Source: Gramella sp. MAR_2010_147
GTDB taxonomy: Bacteria; Bacteroidota; Bacteroidia; Flavobacteriales; Flavobacteriaceae
NCBI RefSeq assembly: GCF_900105135.1
Contig: NZ_LT629741.1
Location: 1,364,001-1,428,000, forward strand
Direction of reading: 5' to 3'
DNA length: 64,000 nucleotides
Both the position numbers and the translations under genes were made by a program. The notes under the pieces are model-generated. The model saw only the letters and a program-made list of their open reading frames with translations. It had not been told where the DNA came from and searched no databases. This document shows positions 17,763 to 27,873 of the stretch, piece after piece. Each line of letters starts with the position of its first letter. Position 1 is the first letter of the stretch.

Positions 17763-17795
17763 TTTAGAATGCTTTGAGAGCTTTGGTATTCTAAA
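17763..17795. terminator. Possible hairpin between convergent genes
   Basis: An 8-bp perfect inverted repeat (TTTAGAAT and ATTCTAAA, 17-base loop) lies between the convergent ends of the GT10 gene and the minus-strand gene to its right. It is AT-rich and lacks a clear T-run, so terminator function is uncertain. Confidence 0.3.
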
Positions 17796-17831
17796 AATTA
17801 ATTAATATGGACACAGTATCTCTATATTCTT

Positions 17832-19091
17832 CTAAGGTTTTTCACGTATTGAATCTAAAATTTCACTAAGATGATTTTTTGATAAATAATAATCTAAGTC
17901 TGTCCTATTTAGTTCGCATAAATCATTTTTCTTCCATTTAATATATAAGCTTTCAATAGTTAGAAACACTTTCTCTATATCATCAATCTCAGACCAGTAA
18001 AAATAATCATCACCCAGTAATCTTCTGCATTCACTTTTAGATGGACCAAGTAATAATATAGGCCTATTGGCATGTATGCAGTGTGGAAATTTCCCAGGCA
18101 AAAATGGACTCACCTCAGCCTTTGCTTCGAGAATTATATTTACAAAAGCTTGTTTTTGCAATGTATTCACCTGATCAAAAGCCATATAATCTTGACTTAT
18201 TTCTATCTCCTTAGTAATTGAGGAAACCTTCTTTAGGTAGTCGGAATAGTGATTTTTACCGCCAATAAAAATCAATCGCGCGTGAGTTTTAGCTTCTGGA
18301 TAGATCTTTAAAAACTTTTGAAAACCTTGAATTAAACCTTTAGGATCTCTTCCCCACAACAAATTTCCAGCATGAATTAAATTGAAATTCGATGGCTGAA
18401 AGAAAGAGGGATAGTCAATTGGTTTGTTAGTAGATTTATTTAACTGGTGTGGAATAACCACAGCCTTTTCCATATCGAAATTATAATGATCATGCATCCA
18501 CTCTAGTAGCAGCTTACTGGGAAAGGCAATATATTTGGCGGTATTAAATACTTTATTTACGAATTTTATTTTTTGTTCCCATCCCGGCTCACTATAAGTA
18601 TAAGGAGGTGGAAATATATGCATTGGATAAGGATCATGTATGTATGCTATCCATTTTTCATGAAATTCTGGCATTTTAAGAAGGGCGTGATGTGGCCTAA
18701 AACTTCCTCCCTGACTAAGGCTAAGAACCAGATCAGCATTAAAGTTATCCCTTCTTAATTCTGAAATAATACTATTGCGATCATTAAAAAGAGTAAAAGA
18801 AAAACCGAATTGGTTTTCAATATATTTATTTGAATTTAAACCTAAATATTTACGAGTATACCTTTCTATTCTGCTGATCAAAAAAGTTAAGTTCCTTCTG
18901 CGCTCTTTAATGTTAATACATTCAATATCCCCTATTTGAATTTCTTTCCTGGAATAATGATATACTTTCAACTCATAACCCACATTATGTAAATTTCGGA
19001 TCAAGGCAACATTAGCCTTAGACCCACTACTATTTTCCACATCTATGGATTCTACAACGATTAAAATTTTTGCTGGTTTTTTATTTTTCAT
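17832..19091 (-). CDS. GT-B-like glycosyltransferase
   Basis: A 419-residue protein with a GT-B layout: ILIVVESIDVENSSGSKAN at the start, IAYIHDPYPMHIFPPPY in the acceptor domain, and a donor domain with NLIHAGNLLWGRDPKGLIQ and ARLIFIGGKNHYSDYL. The canonical E-x7-E is not evident; EAKAEVSPFLPGKFPHCIH takes that place. It overlaps wecB by 11 bp. A role as a transferase is likely but the family number is not certain. Confidence 0.75.
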   Translation of the reverse strand: MKNKKPAKILIVVESIDVENSSGSKANVALIRNLHNVGYELKVYHYSRKEIQIGDIECINIKERRRNLTFLISRIERYTRKYLGLNSNKYIENQFGFSFTLFNDRNSIISELRRDNFNADLVLSLSQGGSFRPHHALLKMPEFHEKWIAYIHDPYPMHIFPPPYTYSEPGWEQKIKFVNKVFNTAKYIAFPSKLLLEWMHDHYNFDMEKAVVIPHQLNKSTNKPIDYPSFFQPSNFNLIHAGNLLWGRDPKGLIQGFQKFLKIYPEAKTHARLIFIGGKNHYSDYLKKVSSITKEIEISQDYMAFDQVNTLQKQAFVNIILEAKAEVSPFLPGKFPHCIHANRPILLLGPSKSECRRLLGDDYFYWSEIDDIEKVFLTIESLYIKWKKNDLCELNRTDLDYYLSKNHLSEILDSIREKP

Positions 19092-20187
19092 TCATCATTA
19101 TTAAAAACTCAGCTATTCTTGCAGAGGCATGTCCGTCACCATATGGATTTTCATCAAGTCCCGTCCAGTCATTGTTCAATAAATAAAAAACTTTTTCCGT
19201 TATTTTATTTTCTGATGCTCCAGTTAAAAATGCAATTCCAGCATCTACACCTTCCATGCGTTCTGAAACTTCACGGGTAACAATTATTGGTTTATTAAAA
19301 CTTGGTGCTTCCTCCTGGATACCTCCAGAATCGGAAATAATCAGATCAGAAATACTCAGCAACCATAATAAAACTGGATAATCTACAGGATCTATTAAAT
19401 GAATACCGTCTACTTCTGCGAGATTTTTTAATACTGCATTTTGAACATTTGGGTTCAAATGAACCGGAAAAACTATTTGTATTTTTTTTGTTGAAACTAT
19501 TTTTTTCAGGGCATTGCATATCTCCTCGAAGCCGTCACCAAAATTTTCTCTTCTATGACCAGTTACCAGAACTGTCTTTTTATCAGGATCTAATTTTTTC
19601 CTGATTTCCCGTGTCACACTATTTTTAGCAATACTATCTAATCTAGACTTTCCAAAATTTAAGGCATCAACAATAGTATTCCCGGTCAAAACTATTCTAT
19701 CGTCCGGCACACCTTCCTTTAATAAATTTTGTCTTGAACTTAAGGTAGGAGCAAAATGAAAGTTAGCCAATCTACCAATTAACTGGCGATTGGCCTCTTC
19801 GGGATAAGGAGCCTGCAAATTATAAGTTCTCAATCCAGCTTCAATATGTCCTACGGGAATACCGCTATGAAAAGATGCTATAGAAGCCATTAATGCTGTG
19901 GTGGTATCACCCTGAACCAGAATAACATGAGGCTTTTCTTTCTGAAGTATTGTATTGAACTCCTTTAAAATAGAAGAGCTAAGAAGATTTAGATTCTGAT
20001 TTTTAGTCATCAGATCCAGATCATAATCTGGCTTAATTTCAAAAAAACGGAGCACACCATCCAGCATTTCGCGATGCTGGGCTGTTATACATATTTTATG
20101 TGAAATACTTCGCTTCTTCAGCTCATGTATCACCGGAGCCATCTTAATTGCCTCTGGACGTGTACCAAAACAAATTAAAGTTTTCAA
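19081..20187 (-). CDS. wecB: Non-hydrolysing UDP-GlcNAc 2-epimerase (WecB)
   Basis: Interconverts UDP-GlcNAc and UDP-ManNAc. Family marks run in order: CFGTRPEAIKMAPVIHEL (5-22), VQGDTTTALMAS, GHIEAGLRTYNLQAPYPEE, VTGHRRENFG, and the UDP-binding SDSGGIQEEAPSFNKP. Length (368 aa) is typical. The start is TTG and overlaps the end of the upstream gene (TTGA). UDP-ManNAc can be used directly or oxidised to ManNAcA; no WecC dehydrogenase is seen in the window, so ManNAc itself is the likely product. Confidence 0.93.
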   Translation of the reverse strand: MKTLICFGTRPEAIKMAPVIHELKKRSISHKICITAQHREMLDGVLRFFEIKPDYDLDLMTKNQNLNLLSSSILKEFNTILQKEKPHVILVQGDTTTALMASIASFHSGIPVGHIEAGLRTYNLQAPYPEEANRQLIGRLANFHFAPTLSSRQNLLKEGVPDDRIVLTGNTIVDALNFGKSRLDSIAKNSVTREIRKKLDPDKKTVLVTGHRRENFGDGFEEICNALKKIVSTKKIQIVFPVHLNPNVQNAVLKNLAEVDGIHLIDPVDYPVLLWLLSISDLIISDSGGIQEEAPSFNKPIIVTREVSERMEGVDAGIAFLTGASENKITEKVFYLLNNDWTGLDENPYGDGHASARIAEFLIMMNEK

Positions 20188-21122
20188 GCGTCGATTATTT
20201 TACCTTTTATAATAAAAAGAGGTCTAATTAACGGATAAAAATAGAATCCTGCCCTATACAATTGCTTGCGTGTACTAGAATAATTAGATTTTTTTAACAC
20301 CAGTTTTATCATTCGCGTTGACCTAAAATAAAAACTCATCTGTAAAAAATGCTTTAAAAGATTTTGAGTTATTAAGTCTTTAGTCACTAAATTTTTGAAT
20401 ACCAAAATATAAGCTTCTATATGAGACTGAATCCTTATTTGGTTTCCACTCATATATTCTCCCGTATTAGAATTAGCATGCTTACGCCCATACATTAGTA
20501 TTTTATTAATTAAGACTCCCTTAGAGTTATCAGATAAAATCCTGGAGTAAAGTTCCCATTCTTCAGCGTACATTAAATCTTCCTTAAACCGCTTATTTTC
20601 AAAACACCTTCTATTCCATAAAATCTGGCATGAATTAAAAGGAATTTCATTCAGGACTACTTTTTCGATCTTCTCTACACCTAAATATTCACGTGTTATG
20701 TTTGCATTATTATCGAAGTTGTAAAAAAACTCTCCTTGAAAAGTTTCCCTTTTAAATCTACTAAAATCGAACTCCCCTTTAGATAACTCTGAATGTGAAA
20801 TTGCTAACAATTCTGGATGAGCGATATCGTCATCATCAAAAAACAATATATACTCTCCGGTAGCTATATCCAGACCATAATTTCGGCAACCGGGTAAACC
20901 TTTATTATAATTTTTAGGCCGCTGTTGGTATTTCAAGCGTGTATCAGCATTAAGAATTGGTTCAATCACGTCAAAAGTGTTATCACTCCCACCATCGTCG
21001 ATGATCAAACAATTCCAGTTTTGAAAACTCTGCTTCTGGATAGATTTTAAAGTTTCAAGGATAAAATGAGCCCGGTTATACGTAGCCATTATAATCGTAA
21101 CTTCTGGAATATTTCTAATCAT
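20184..21122 (-). CDS. Family 2 glycosyltransferase
   Basis: A GT2 domain starting at VTIIMATYNRAHFILETL (8-25), with DDGGSDNTFDVIEP and the DDDD cluster in ILFFDDDDIAHPELL near residue 95-98. FKEDLMYAEEWELYSRIL matches the ED-x-E acceptor region. A basic tail with a hydrophobic stretch (FYFYPLIRPLFIIKG) may sit at the membrane. It lies 1 bp from the next GT2 gene. The linkage is unknown. Confidence 0.9.
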   Translation of the reverse strand: MIRNIPEVTIIMATYNRAHFILETLKSIQKQSFQNWNCLIIDDGGSDNTFDVIEPILNADTRLKYQQRPKNYNKGLPGCRNYGLDIATGEYILFFDDDDIAHPELLAISHSELSKGEFDFSRFKRETFQGEFFYNFDNNANITREYLGVEKIEKVVLNEIPFNSCQILWNRRCFENKRFKEDLMYAEEWELYSRILSDNSKGVLINKILMYGRKHANSNTGEYMSGNQIRIQSHIEAYILVFKNLVTKDLITQNLLKHFLQMSFYFRSTRMIKLVLKKSNYSSTRKQLYRAGFYFYPLIRPLFIIKGKIIDA

Positions 21123-21123
21123 A

Positions 21124-21957
21124 TCAGGATAAGAATCTTTTTTTCAAATATCTAAAAGGTTTTAGTACTAAGCCCCCTAAGATATATTCTTTTGAATCTT
21201 TCAATTTTAAAAACTGGTTTCTTTCCTTTCTTAATGTCTTAGTATAGTTCTCGATCAATTTATCATAACTGGAAAGATACAAATGACGATTTTTTTTAAA
21301 AATATATTCCCATATTTCAAATTGAATCTGATTTGCTTTTTTTCGCATTGAAATATTCTTCTGCCTATAATTAAATAATGGTTCTTTAATGACATGTGCA
21401 TATCCCCCCAACGCTAAAAGACGAATATAAAACTCCCAATCTTCGAAACCCTGAGTCATTTCCTCATCATAACCATCAATTTTCAAAAAATCATCTTTTC
21501 TAAATAATGCATTTCCGATCGCTGAATTTTGAAATAAGAAATTTTGAAGGTTCCCTCCTACCGGAGTGAAAATATCTATAGTTCCTGTCTGACTAAATCT
21601 TCTGGCCTCACAAGTTACAATTTTACAGTTTTCATTTGATCTTATAATATTAATTGCTTTTTCACCAAAGGAAGAGTCGAAATAATCATCACTATCCTGT
21701 ACGATGATATATTCTCCATTAGCCTCTTGAATCCCCTTATTTCTTGCTGCACTTAATCCTTTATTGTCCTGTGTTATTATTAAGTCAATTTTTGATTTAA
21801 AACTTTTTATAATTCCCTTAGTTTCAAAATTTGAACCGTCATCTACGACAATAACCTCTTTATTTCCATAAGATTGAGAAATGGCAGAATCTATACTTTC
21901 TTCAATGAACAAAGGATCATTATAACACGGGATTACTATAGATAGTTTTTCTATCAT
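21124..21957 (-). CDS. Family 2 glycosyltransferase
   Basis: A compact GT2 (277 aa): LSIVIPCYNDPLFIEESID (5-23), VVDDGSNFET, QDSDDYFD in the DxD position near residue 92-98 and GFEDWEFYIRLLALGGYAH as the acceptor motif. It is closely similar in layout to the transferase at 22891..23742, including NYRQKN against NYRLKK; the two look like paralogues flanking the GT11 gene. Length and motifs are normal. Confidence 0.9.
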   Translation of the reverse strand: MIEKLSIVIPCYNDPLFIEESIDSAISQSYGNKEVIVVDDGSNFETKGIIKSFKSKIDLIITQDNKGLSAARNKGIQEANGEYIIVQDSDDYFDSSFGEKAINIIRSNENCKIVTCEARRFSQTGTIDIFTPVGGNLQNFLFQNSAIGNALFRKDDFLKIDGYDEEMTQGFEDWEFYIRLLALGGYAHVIKEPLFNYRQKNISMRKKANQIQFEIWEYIFKKNRHLYLSSYDKLIENYTKTLRKERNQFLKLKDSKEYILGGLVLKPFRYLKKRFLS

Positions 21958-21977
21958 TAAGAGTTCTTCTACTTATT

Positions 21978-22880
21978 TTAAATGCGTACCCAGTCTGGAG
22001 GTAATAAATCTAATGATTTTTGTTCCTGATCCATATCAGCAAACCATTTTTTTGGAGCTACAACTTTCTTTTCTGGATTTTTGTTAAGCCAGGCTGCCCA
22101 CCAGCTAAATGAACTATTAGCAATTATATTATGATCACATAAGCTCATTAAATACATATCTTTCCAACTGTTCTCGTATAGATTGCCGGTCACAAATTTT
22201 TTTTCATACGGCAAATCTTTAAATTGGTTTTGAACCCATGCAATATCATCTGAAAAAAATACCAGGTTGAAATCTTTTATTGTTGCTGATAAATATTCAA
22301 CTGCCTTCTTATAATATTCGACAGAGCAATTACCGTGAAAATCCTGGGTTTTTCTATTCTCTACATAATCTCCCCGCCTAATATGAACAGAAACAGAAGT
22401 TTTAGTAATAATTCTATTTTTAATTTCTTCATTTCTACTATCTAGTTTTTCATCAGGAAATTCATACAATTGCCTTATTTTACTTTCTGTCCCAGCAAAG
22501 TATTTGTAACTCTGAAAATATCCTTTTAAAAATATTGGCGCTTTCATGGTAAGCAGTTCTGGATCGAAGTTAAAGGATTTCTCCTTAAAGACTTTTGGAT
22601 AATTCAGTCCCAATTTTCTATTTAGCCTGTTTTTTAATGAAGGATGTTTAAAAAAAATTTTTTCTTTTTCAGTTGCCAATTTAAATTGCAGGTCAAAAAT
22701 CCCAACAGAAAAATACCTTGGAAAATTCTTTAAGTTTTGAGATGTTTCTTTATAAAAGTTAGTGTCAATAAATAATTCTGAGTCATTTTTTTCAGCTAAA
22801 ATTTTTGCGAGTGCAAATTGAAACATTTGATTCCCTATACCTCCCAGAATTTCAATTATTACAGGTTTTTTTTTGCTCAT
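21978..22880 (-). CDS. Family GT11 fucosyltransferase (alpha-1,2-type)
   Basis: Transfers L-fucose from GDP-fucose, usually in alpha-1,2 linkage to galactose. The three family motifs are present: GGIGNQMFQFALA (13-25), the GDP-binding HIRRGDYV near 168-175 and NSSFSWWAAWLNK near 256-268. Length (300 aa) is typical of WcfB/WbnK-like enzymes. With the GT10 gene it gives the locus two different fucose-adding activities, in line with the gmd-fcl pair. Confidence 0.92.
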   Translation of the reverse strand: MSKKKPVIIEILGGIGNQMFQFALAKILAEKNDSELFIDTNFYKETSQNLKNFPRYFSVGIFDLQFKLATEKEKIFFKHPSLKNRLNRKLGLNYPKVFKEKSFNFDPELLTMKAPIFLKGYFQSYKYFAGTESKIRQLYEFPDEKLDSRNEEIKNRIITKTSVSVHIRRGDYVENRKTQDFHGNCSVEYYKKAVEYLSATIKDFNLVFFSDDIAWVQNQFKDLPYEKKFVTGNLYENSWKDMYLMSLCDHNIIANSSFSWWAAWLNKNPEKKVVAPKKWFADMDQEQKSLDLLPPDWVRI

Positions 22881-22890
22881 AAATTTAAAT

Positions 22891-23742
22891 TCAATAACTA
22901 GTAGAATTTTTATTTAATATACTTCTAATAAGCCTGATTGGCTTTAAGATTACCATCCCTAATCGATTAGATAATGAGTTTTCTATTCTAATTTTTTCCT
23001 TTTCGATTTTTTCCATCTGAGAAAAAAGATTCTGGATATTTTCACTATAGTTATTTACGAAAGTATCTTGATGTTTTAAATTAATATAGGTAAGCAAATC
23101 ATATTTATGAGAAAAATTTGCAAAAGTATTTCTTGAGTTCTTCTTCAATCGATAATTAAAAAGAAATTCATCGATCACATAAACCTGCCAGCCTTTTTTG
23201 GTAATGGATATATTAAAATCCCAATCTTCATAACCATTGACCATTTTTTCATCATACCCTAAAACATCTTCCCATACTTTTTTTCTGAATAAAGAATTAG
23301 CCAGAACTCCATTCCTTATCAACATATCTTTTGCCTCCCCTCCCATAGAGATAATTTCACCGCTAATATTCTCACCCTGAAATATATGAGCATGGCAGGT
23401 TACTAATCCTACTTTTGCATCGTTTTCTAAAATATTTATACTTTTTTCAATAAAGTCTGGTTCAAAAAAATCATCGGCGTCCAAGGGAAGAATGAATTCT
23501 CCATTTGCAGAAGAAATACCTGTGTTTCTAGCTACACTTGTACCCTGATTCTCCTGGGTTATCAATAGGTCTATTTTTTGATCGAGTTCCCTAAGAATAT
23601 TTTTGGTTTCATTATCAGACCCATCATCTATGACTATAATCTCCCTATTAGAATAAGTTTGATTTAAAATTGATTGAATAGCCTGCTCAATATATCGTCC
23701 ATCATTATAACAGGGAATTATTATAGACACCAATCCTTTCAT
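22891..23742 (-). CDS. Family 2 glycosyltransferase
   Basis: I start it at the ATG at 23742 (MKGLVSIIIPCYNDGR) rather than at the TTG ten codons upstream; this begins at the usual GT2 edge and removes an overlap with the upstream gene. Motifs: VIDDGSDNETKN, LPLDADDFFEPDF (DADD) and GYEDWDFNISITKKGW. It resembles the gene at 21124..21957, suggesting duplication. The last 60 residues are lysine-rich and may lie along the membrane. Donor unknown. Confidence 0.88.
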   Translation of the reverse strand: MKGLVSIIIPCYNDGRYIEQAIQSILNQTYSNREIIVIDDGSDNETKNILRELDQKIDLLITQENQGTSVARNTGISSANGEFILPLDADDFFEPDFIEKSINILENDAKVGLVTCHAHIFQGENISGEIISMGGEAKDMLIRNGVLANSLFRKKVWEDVLGYDEKMVNGYEDWDFNISITKKGWQVYVIDEFLFNYRLKKNSRNTFANFSHKYDLLTYINLKHQDTFVNNYSENIQNLFSQMEKIEKEKIRIENSLSNRLGMVILKPIRLIRSILNKNSTSY

Positions 23743-23749
23743 ACCATTA

Positions 23750-24871
23750 TCAATTAAAAAAGAGTTTCCCAAGGGACTTAATTTTGGGTGAATTAGAACA
23801 GTTGGAAATATAAGTCTTCTTTATTGAGGTAGAAAGTTTGTGGTAAACTTCATCGTTTAATTGCATTAGATTTTTTGCCACTTCCACCATTTCCTCAAAG
23901 TCGTTCACAATTAAATCTGTATGTTTTCCTAATCGTTCTTTCATAGCGCCTACATCAAAAGATAGAACCGGAACTCCGGCAGCCATTGCTTCCAATCCGG
24001 TTAAAGGTCCTGTCTCGAATTTTGATGTAATTAGAAAAAATGAGATATTCTTATAAAATAAATGAGTATTGGATGGAGAAATACTTCTTTTTAGTAATGT
24101 TATATTATTCCCTAAGCTATATTCTTCTATTAATTTCTCTAATTCTAGAACATAGTTATTATCCCCTTCTCCCTGAATAATCAAATTAGGATTAAAACCA
24201 CTTAACGTTAAATTATATATGAGTAGAATTGCTTGTTCTATCCTTTTCTCTCTAGAAAACCTGGATAATAAACCAAAAGTAAAAGACCTGTTTGATTTAG
24301 ATTGCAATAGACGTTCTTCATTGGCTATTATAATATCCTGTACAACTATATTATTACTATCAAGCATAGTATTGAAAAGATCCTTATGCCTGTAGCTCAT
24401 AACAATATTCCATTTAATGGCTTTTAGATACTCTTTTTTCATCACCTTAAAATCCTGTTCCTCTATCATTGTATATTTAACCAAACATTTTTTAAGATCA
24501 AAATTTCGAAATATTGGGAAATAATATTTTTGAGAGGGTGAGGTAAGAACGTAGACATAGTCAAATCGTTTTAAGAATTGCAGCTTCCAATACATATCCT
24601 CAATGAAAGAATACTTTATATTAAAAACTCGCCTTAAAAAGGTGTTGATTTTTTTTATAAGTGGCTTTTTAAAAAAATCAGGATAGGTAATAAATTTTAT
24701 ATTTTGAGCTACAATTAGATCCTGAAAATTCTGTAACTCTGGTTTGTAAGGAGAAAATATCTCAATTTTTTGAAACTGTCCTGAGCCTGCCAGTTCTTGT
24801 GCAGTAATAAGCGTTTCTATTTCTGTTCCGCCAACGGTTACTAAAAATGGGGTGGTTATTAATAATTTCAT
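23750..24871 (-). CDS. Family 4 (GT-B) glycosyltransferase
   Basis: N-terminal LLITTPFLVTVGGTEIETL with the glycine loop GGTE, and a C-terminal donor domain with FGLLSRFSREKRIEQAI and the E-x7-E signature in ETGPLTGLEAMAAGVPVLSFD. Length (373 aa) fits GT4. A 100-bp AT-rich gap separates its start from the GT2 gene to the right, one of the few larger gaps in the locus. It probably adds a hexose or hexosamine on the cytoplasmic face. Confidence 0.9.
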   Translation of the reverse strand: MKLLITTPFLVTVGGTEIETLITAQELAGSGQFQKIEIFSPYKPELQNFQDLIVAQNIKFITYPDFFKKPLIKKINTFLRRVFNIKYSFIEDMYWKLQFLKRFDYVYVLTSPSQKYYFPIFRNFDLKKCLVKYTMIEEQDFKVMKKEYLKAIKWNIVMSYRHKDLFNTMLDSNNIVVQDIIIANEERLLQSKSNRSFTFGLLSRFSREKRIEQAILLIYNLTLSGFNPNLIIQGEGDNNYVLELEKLIEEYSLGNNITLLKRSISPSNTHLFYKNISFFLITSKFETGPLTGLEAMAAGVPVLSFDVGAMKERLGKHTDLIVNDFEEMVEVAKNLMQLNDEVYHKLSTSIKKTYISNCSNSPKIKSLGKLFFN

Positions 24872-24971
24872 TATCTTATTTCAGACACTTAATCCAAATT
24901 TTGGAATATATTTTTCTGCAAGAAAAGATTATCCTAAATAAATTTAAAGCATCATAGGCCATAAGTCTGAT

Positions 24972-25760
24972 TTAAAATTTCTTTAATAATCCCAGTCTTA
25001 CTAATAAATTTATTTTTCGAGATTTTTTTAGGTTTTCCACTAGAAACTTAAGATCGTTTAATTCTTCAACCTCCTTTAAAAACGCCTTAAAATGATCTTG
25101 AATTACTTTTTCTCTTTCCGCAAGAATCAATGATTCATTTTCAGCTAAAGCACTTATCCCTTCTGAATTGACAATGCTTAGTTGAAGATCAACTTTTTTA
25201 TAAGTACAGTTCTCCTTAAACAGTGATATAATCAAAAATTTCCAATCAGATACAATTTTCAAAGTTTCGTCATACTTACCTGCCTTATAAAATAATTCCT
25301 TTCTTATAAAAACCGATTGATGACATACAGTTCCGTATAGCAAATCTGAAAATCGTAATTGCTGTGGATATTCTATTAATTTAAGTTGATCCTTTTCCTC
25401 TACAAGCACATTAAAATAAATTATCTCTTCATGTGCTAAATGTCCATAACTTTCTTCAAGAATATCATTTGTATTCAAGAGATCACCACTATTTAAGAAT
25501 AATAAATATCGGCCAGTGGACATTTCAATCCCTTTGTTCATGGCATTATAAATTCCACTATCGGGTTCACTAACCCAACGATCTATCTTCTCATTATGAC
25601 TTTCAATTAGCTTTTTACTCCCATCTGAAGAGGCACCATCAATAACTATAAATTCAAATTCCTGCCAGGTTTGTTCAAAAACACTTTTCAACGTCCTCTC
25701 CAAACCTTTTACATCATTGAGGTTTACCGTAATAATAGATATTAATGGTCTTCTAGGCAT
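24972..25760 (-). CDS. Family 2 glycosyltransferase (WcaA/WbbD-like subgroup)
   Basis: GT2 with ISIITVNLNDVKGLERTL at the start, VIDGASSDGSKKLIE, and the subgroup mark SEPDSGIYNAMNKGIEMSTG followed by LFLNSGDLL in the DxD position. CHQSVFIRKELF and SDWKFLI complete the pattern. This subgroup often acts early in colanic-acid-like or O-antigen synthesis. It directly precedes the fcl gene (no spacing), so fucose-linked chemistry is plausible but not shown. Confidence 0.9.
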   Translation of the reverse strand: MPRRPLISIITVNLNDVKGLERTLKSVFEQTWQEFEFIVIDGASSDGSKKLIESHNEKIDRWVSEPDSGIYNAMNKGIEMSTGRYLLFLNSGDLLNTNDILEESYGHLAHEEIIYFNVLVEEKDQLKLIEYPQQLRFSDLLYGTVCHQSVFIRKELFYKAGKYDETLKIVSDWKFLIISLFKENCTYKKVDLQLSIVNSEGISALAENESLILAEREKVIQDHFKAFLKEVEELNDLKFLVENLKKSRKINLLVRLGLLKKF

Positions 25761-26699
25761 CTAACTTAGAAATTTTTTACGATACACTTTCCTTATCCCC
25801 TCTTGAAGTTTAATACTGTATTTCCAGCCCAGATCTTCTATTAAAGAAACATCTAACAGTTTTCTTGGAGTGCCATCAGGTTTATCTACGTTCCAAACAA
25901 GCTTCCCCTCAAAACCGGTGATCTCTTTAACAAGTTCAGCAAGCTCTTTAATGGAGATATCTTTGCCTGTACCTACATTAACACTAATATTACCTTCAAA
26001 AGTTAACATTAAATGATAGCAGGCTCCTGCCAGGTCATCTACATGTAGAAACTCCCTTCTGGGATTTCCACTACCCCACAGTTCGACAGTTTCTAATTTG
26101 CCCGTTGAATCCATTTTTTGTTTAGCCTCATGAAATTTACGCAATAAGGCAGGAAGCACATGAGATTCTTGTAGATCGTAGTTATCGTTAGGACCATACA
26201 GATTGGTAGGCATAACCGAAATAAACTTGCAGCCATACTGCCGGTTATAATTCTCGCACATTTTAACCCCTGCTATTTTAGCAATCGCGTAAGGCTCGTT
26301 AGTAGGTTCCAGCTTCCCACTAAGCAGATATTCCTCCTTTATTGGCTGTGGAGCTAATTTTGGATAGATACAGGAAGAAGCCAGGAATAAAAGTTTTTTT
26401 ACTCCATGAACATAACTCTGATGGATCACATTATTTTGTATCATCAGGTTTTCGTAAAGAAATTGTGCCCGGTAAGTATTATTAGCTTCTATCCCTCCCA
26501 CTTTGGCTGCAGCCAGGAAAACATATTCAGGTTTTTCCTGTTCAAAGAAAGAGACAACCTCTTTCTGATCGATCAGATCCAGCTCCTTTGAAGTCCTTAA
26601 AACCAGATTGGTAAAACCTTCTGCCTCCAGCTGGCGCAACAAGGCAGAGCCCACCATTCCACGATGTCCCGCAACATATATTTTCGAATCTTTATTCAA
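25761..26699 (-). CDS. fcl: GDP-L-fucose synthase
   Basis: Epimerises and reduces GDP-4-keto-6-deoxy-D-mannose to GDP-L-fucose with NADPH. An extended SDR protein: nucleotide-binding [12 protein letters not shown] (9-20), [16 protein letters not shown] (105-120), catalytic Y137 and K141 in [10 protein letters not shown], and [17 protein letters not shown]. Length (312 aa) is standard. The start is TTG. It follows gmd with a 41-bp gap that holds a four-unit heptamer array. Confidence 0.95.
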   Translation of the reverse strand: MNKDSKIYVAGHRGMVGSALLRQLEAEGFTNLVLRTSKELDLIDQKEVVSFFEQEKPEYVFLAAAKVGGIEANNTYRAQFLYENLMIQNNVIHQSYVHGVKKLLFLASSCIYPKLAPQPIKEEYLLSGKLEPTNEPYAIAKIAGVKMCENYNRQYGCKFISVMPTNLYGPNDNYDLQESHVLPALLRKFHEAKQKMDSTGKLETVELWGSGNPRREFLHVDDLAGACYHLMLTFEGNISVNVGTGKDISIKELAELVKEITGFEGKLVWNVDKPDGTPRKLLDVSLIEDLGWKYSIKLQEGIRKVYRKKFLS

Positions 26700-26713
26700 C
26701 CTATTATTTTTCT

Positions 26714-26741
26714 ATTCACAATACACTCTCCACTCTTCACT
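26714..26741. repeat. Heptamer tandem array, 4 units, next to gmd stop
   Basis: Four 7-bp units (ATTCACA, ATACACT, CTCCACT, CTTCACT) fill the gap between gmd and fcl and run into the gmd stop codon. The consensus NYTCACT is the same as in the arrays at 36.5 and 37.9 kb. Confidence 0.6.
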
Positions 26742-27871
26742 TACTCATTATAATTCAAAGTGTCATGACCTCCATCCCTCAAGTACTTTTCTTTTTGAAA
26801 GAGTTTCAAATCAGACTTTATCATTTCTCTTACCAGGTCCTCCAAGCTATATACAGGTGACCAGCCCAGTTTTTCCCTGCATTTAGATGCATCCCCAATT
26901 AACAGGTCCACTTCGGTTGGTCGGTGATAATCTGGGTCTATTTTAAGCACACAATTTCCTTCCGCAAGCTGAAATTCAGGATTGGAGCATGACGTCACTT
27001 TTGCAATTTCCTCAATTCCCTGTCCTTCAAACTTAAGTTCAATTCCAAGTTCAGAAAATGCCATCTTTACGAAATCTCTTACCGAAGTAGTTACTCCTGT
27101 GGCAATCACGTAATCATCTGGCTCTTCCTGTTGCAGCATTAACCACATGGCTCTTATATAGTCCCTAGCATGCCCCCAATCCCGGCGGGCATCAAGATTC
27201 CCTAAATACAGGGTGTCCTGCATCCCTAAAGCAATTCGGGTCGCTGCTCGCGTGATCTTTCTGGTAACAAATGTTTCTCCCCTTAATGGAGATTCATGAT
27301 TAAATAAAATTCCGTTACAGGCGTACATATTATAGGCTTCACGGTAATTCACGGTCATCCAATAGGCATATAATTTAGCTACTCCATAAGGACTTCTAGG
27401 ATAGAACGGCGTTTTTTCATTTTGCGGAACTTCCTGTACCTTCCCATACAACTCTGAAGTTGAAGCCTGGTAGATCTTTGTTTTTTCGGTAAGCCCAAGT
27501 AATCGAACTGCTTCCAGAATCCTAAGCGTACCCAGCCCGTCAACATTTCCGGTATACTCGGGGGTTTCGAAGCTTACTTTTACATGGGACATTGCTCCCA
27601 GGTTATAGATCTCATCTGGTTGTACTTCCTGAATGATACGGGTAAGATTCATAGAATCACTTAGATCACCATAATGAAGTTTAAATCTAATATTTTTTTC
27701 GTGAGGATCCTGGTACAGATGGTCAACTCTATCCGTATTAAAAGAGGAACTCCTCCTTTTAATACCATGAACTTCATATCCTTTGTCCAGTAGAAATTCT
27801 GCCAGGTAAGCTCCATCCTGTCCTGTAATTCCGGTTATCAGTGCTTTTTTAATTTTACGAATATCATTCAT
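26741..27871 (-). CDS. gmd: GDP-mannose 4,6-dehydratase
   Basis: Makes GDP-4-keto-6-deoxy-D-mannose from GDP-mannose, the branch point to fucose, perosamine and rhamnose. Marks: [19 protein letters not shown] (10-28), [45 protein letters not shown] with the YxxxK pair, [17 protein letters not shown] and [12 protein letters not shown]. Length (376 aa) is typical. It lies with fcl, and the DegT aminotransferase three genes to the right may draw on the same intermediate. Confidence 0.96.
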   Translation of the reverse strand: MNDIRKIKKALITGITGQDGAYLAEFLLDKGYEVHGIKRRSSSFNTDRVDHLYQDPHEKNIRFKLHYGDLSDSMNLTRIIQEVQPDEIYNLGAMSHVKVSFETPEYTGNVDGLGTLRILEAVRLLGLTEKTKIYQASTSELYGKVQEVPQNEKTPFYPRSPYGVAKLYAYWMTVNYREAYNMYACNGILFNHESPLRGETFVTRKITRAATRIALGMQDTLYLGNLDARRDWGHARDYIRAMWLMLQQEEPDDYVIATGVTTSVRDFVKMAFSELGIELKFEGQGIEEIAKVTSCSNPEFQLAEGNCVLKIDPDYHRPTEVDLLIGDASKCREKLGWSPVYSLEDLVREMIKSDLKLFQKEKYLRDGGHDTLNYNE

Positions 27872-27873
27872 AT

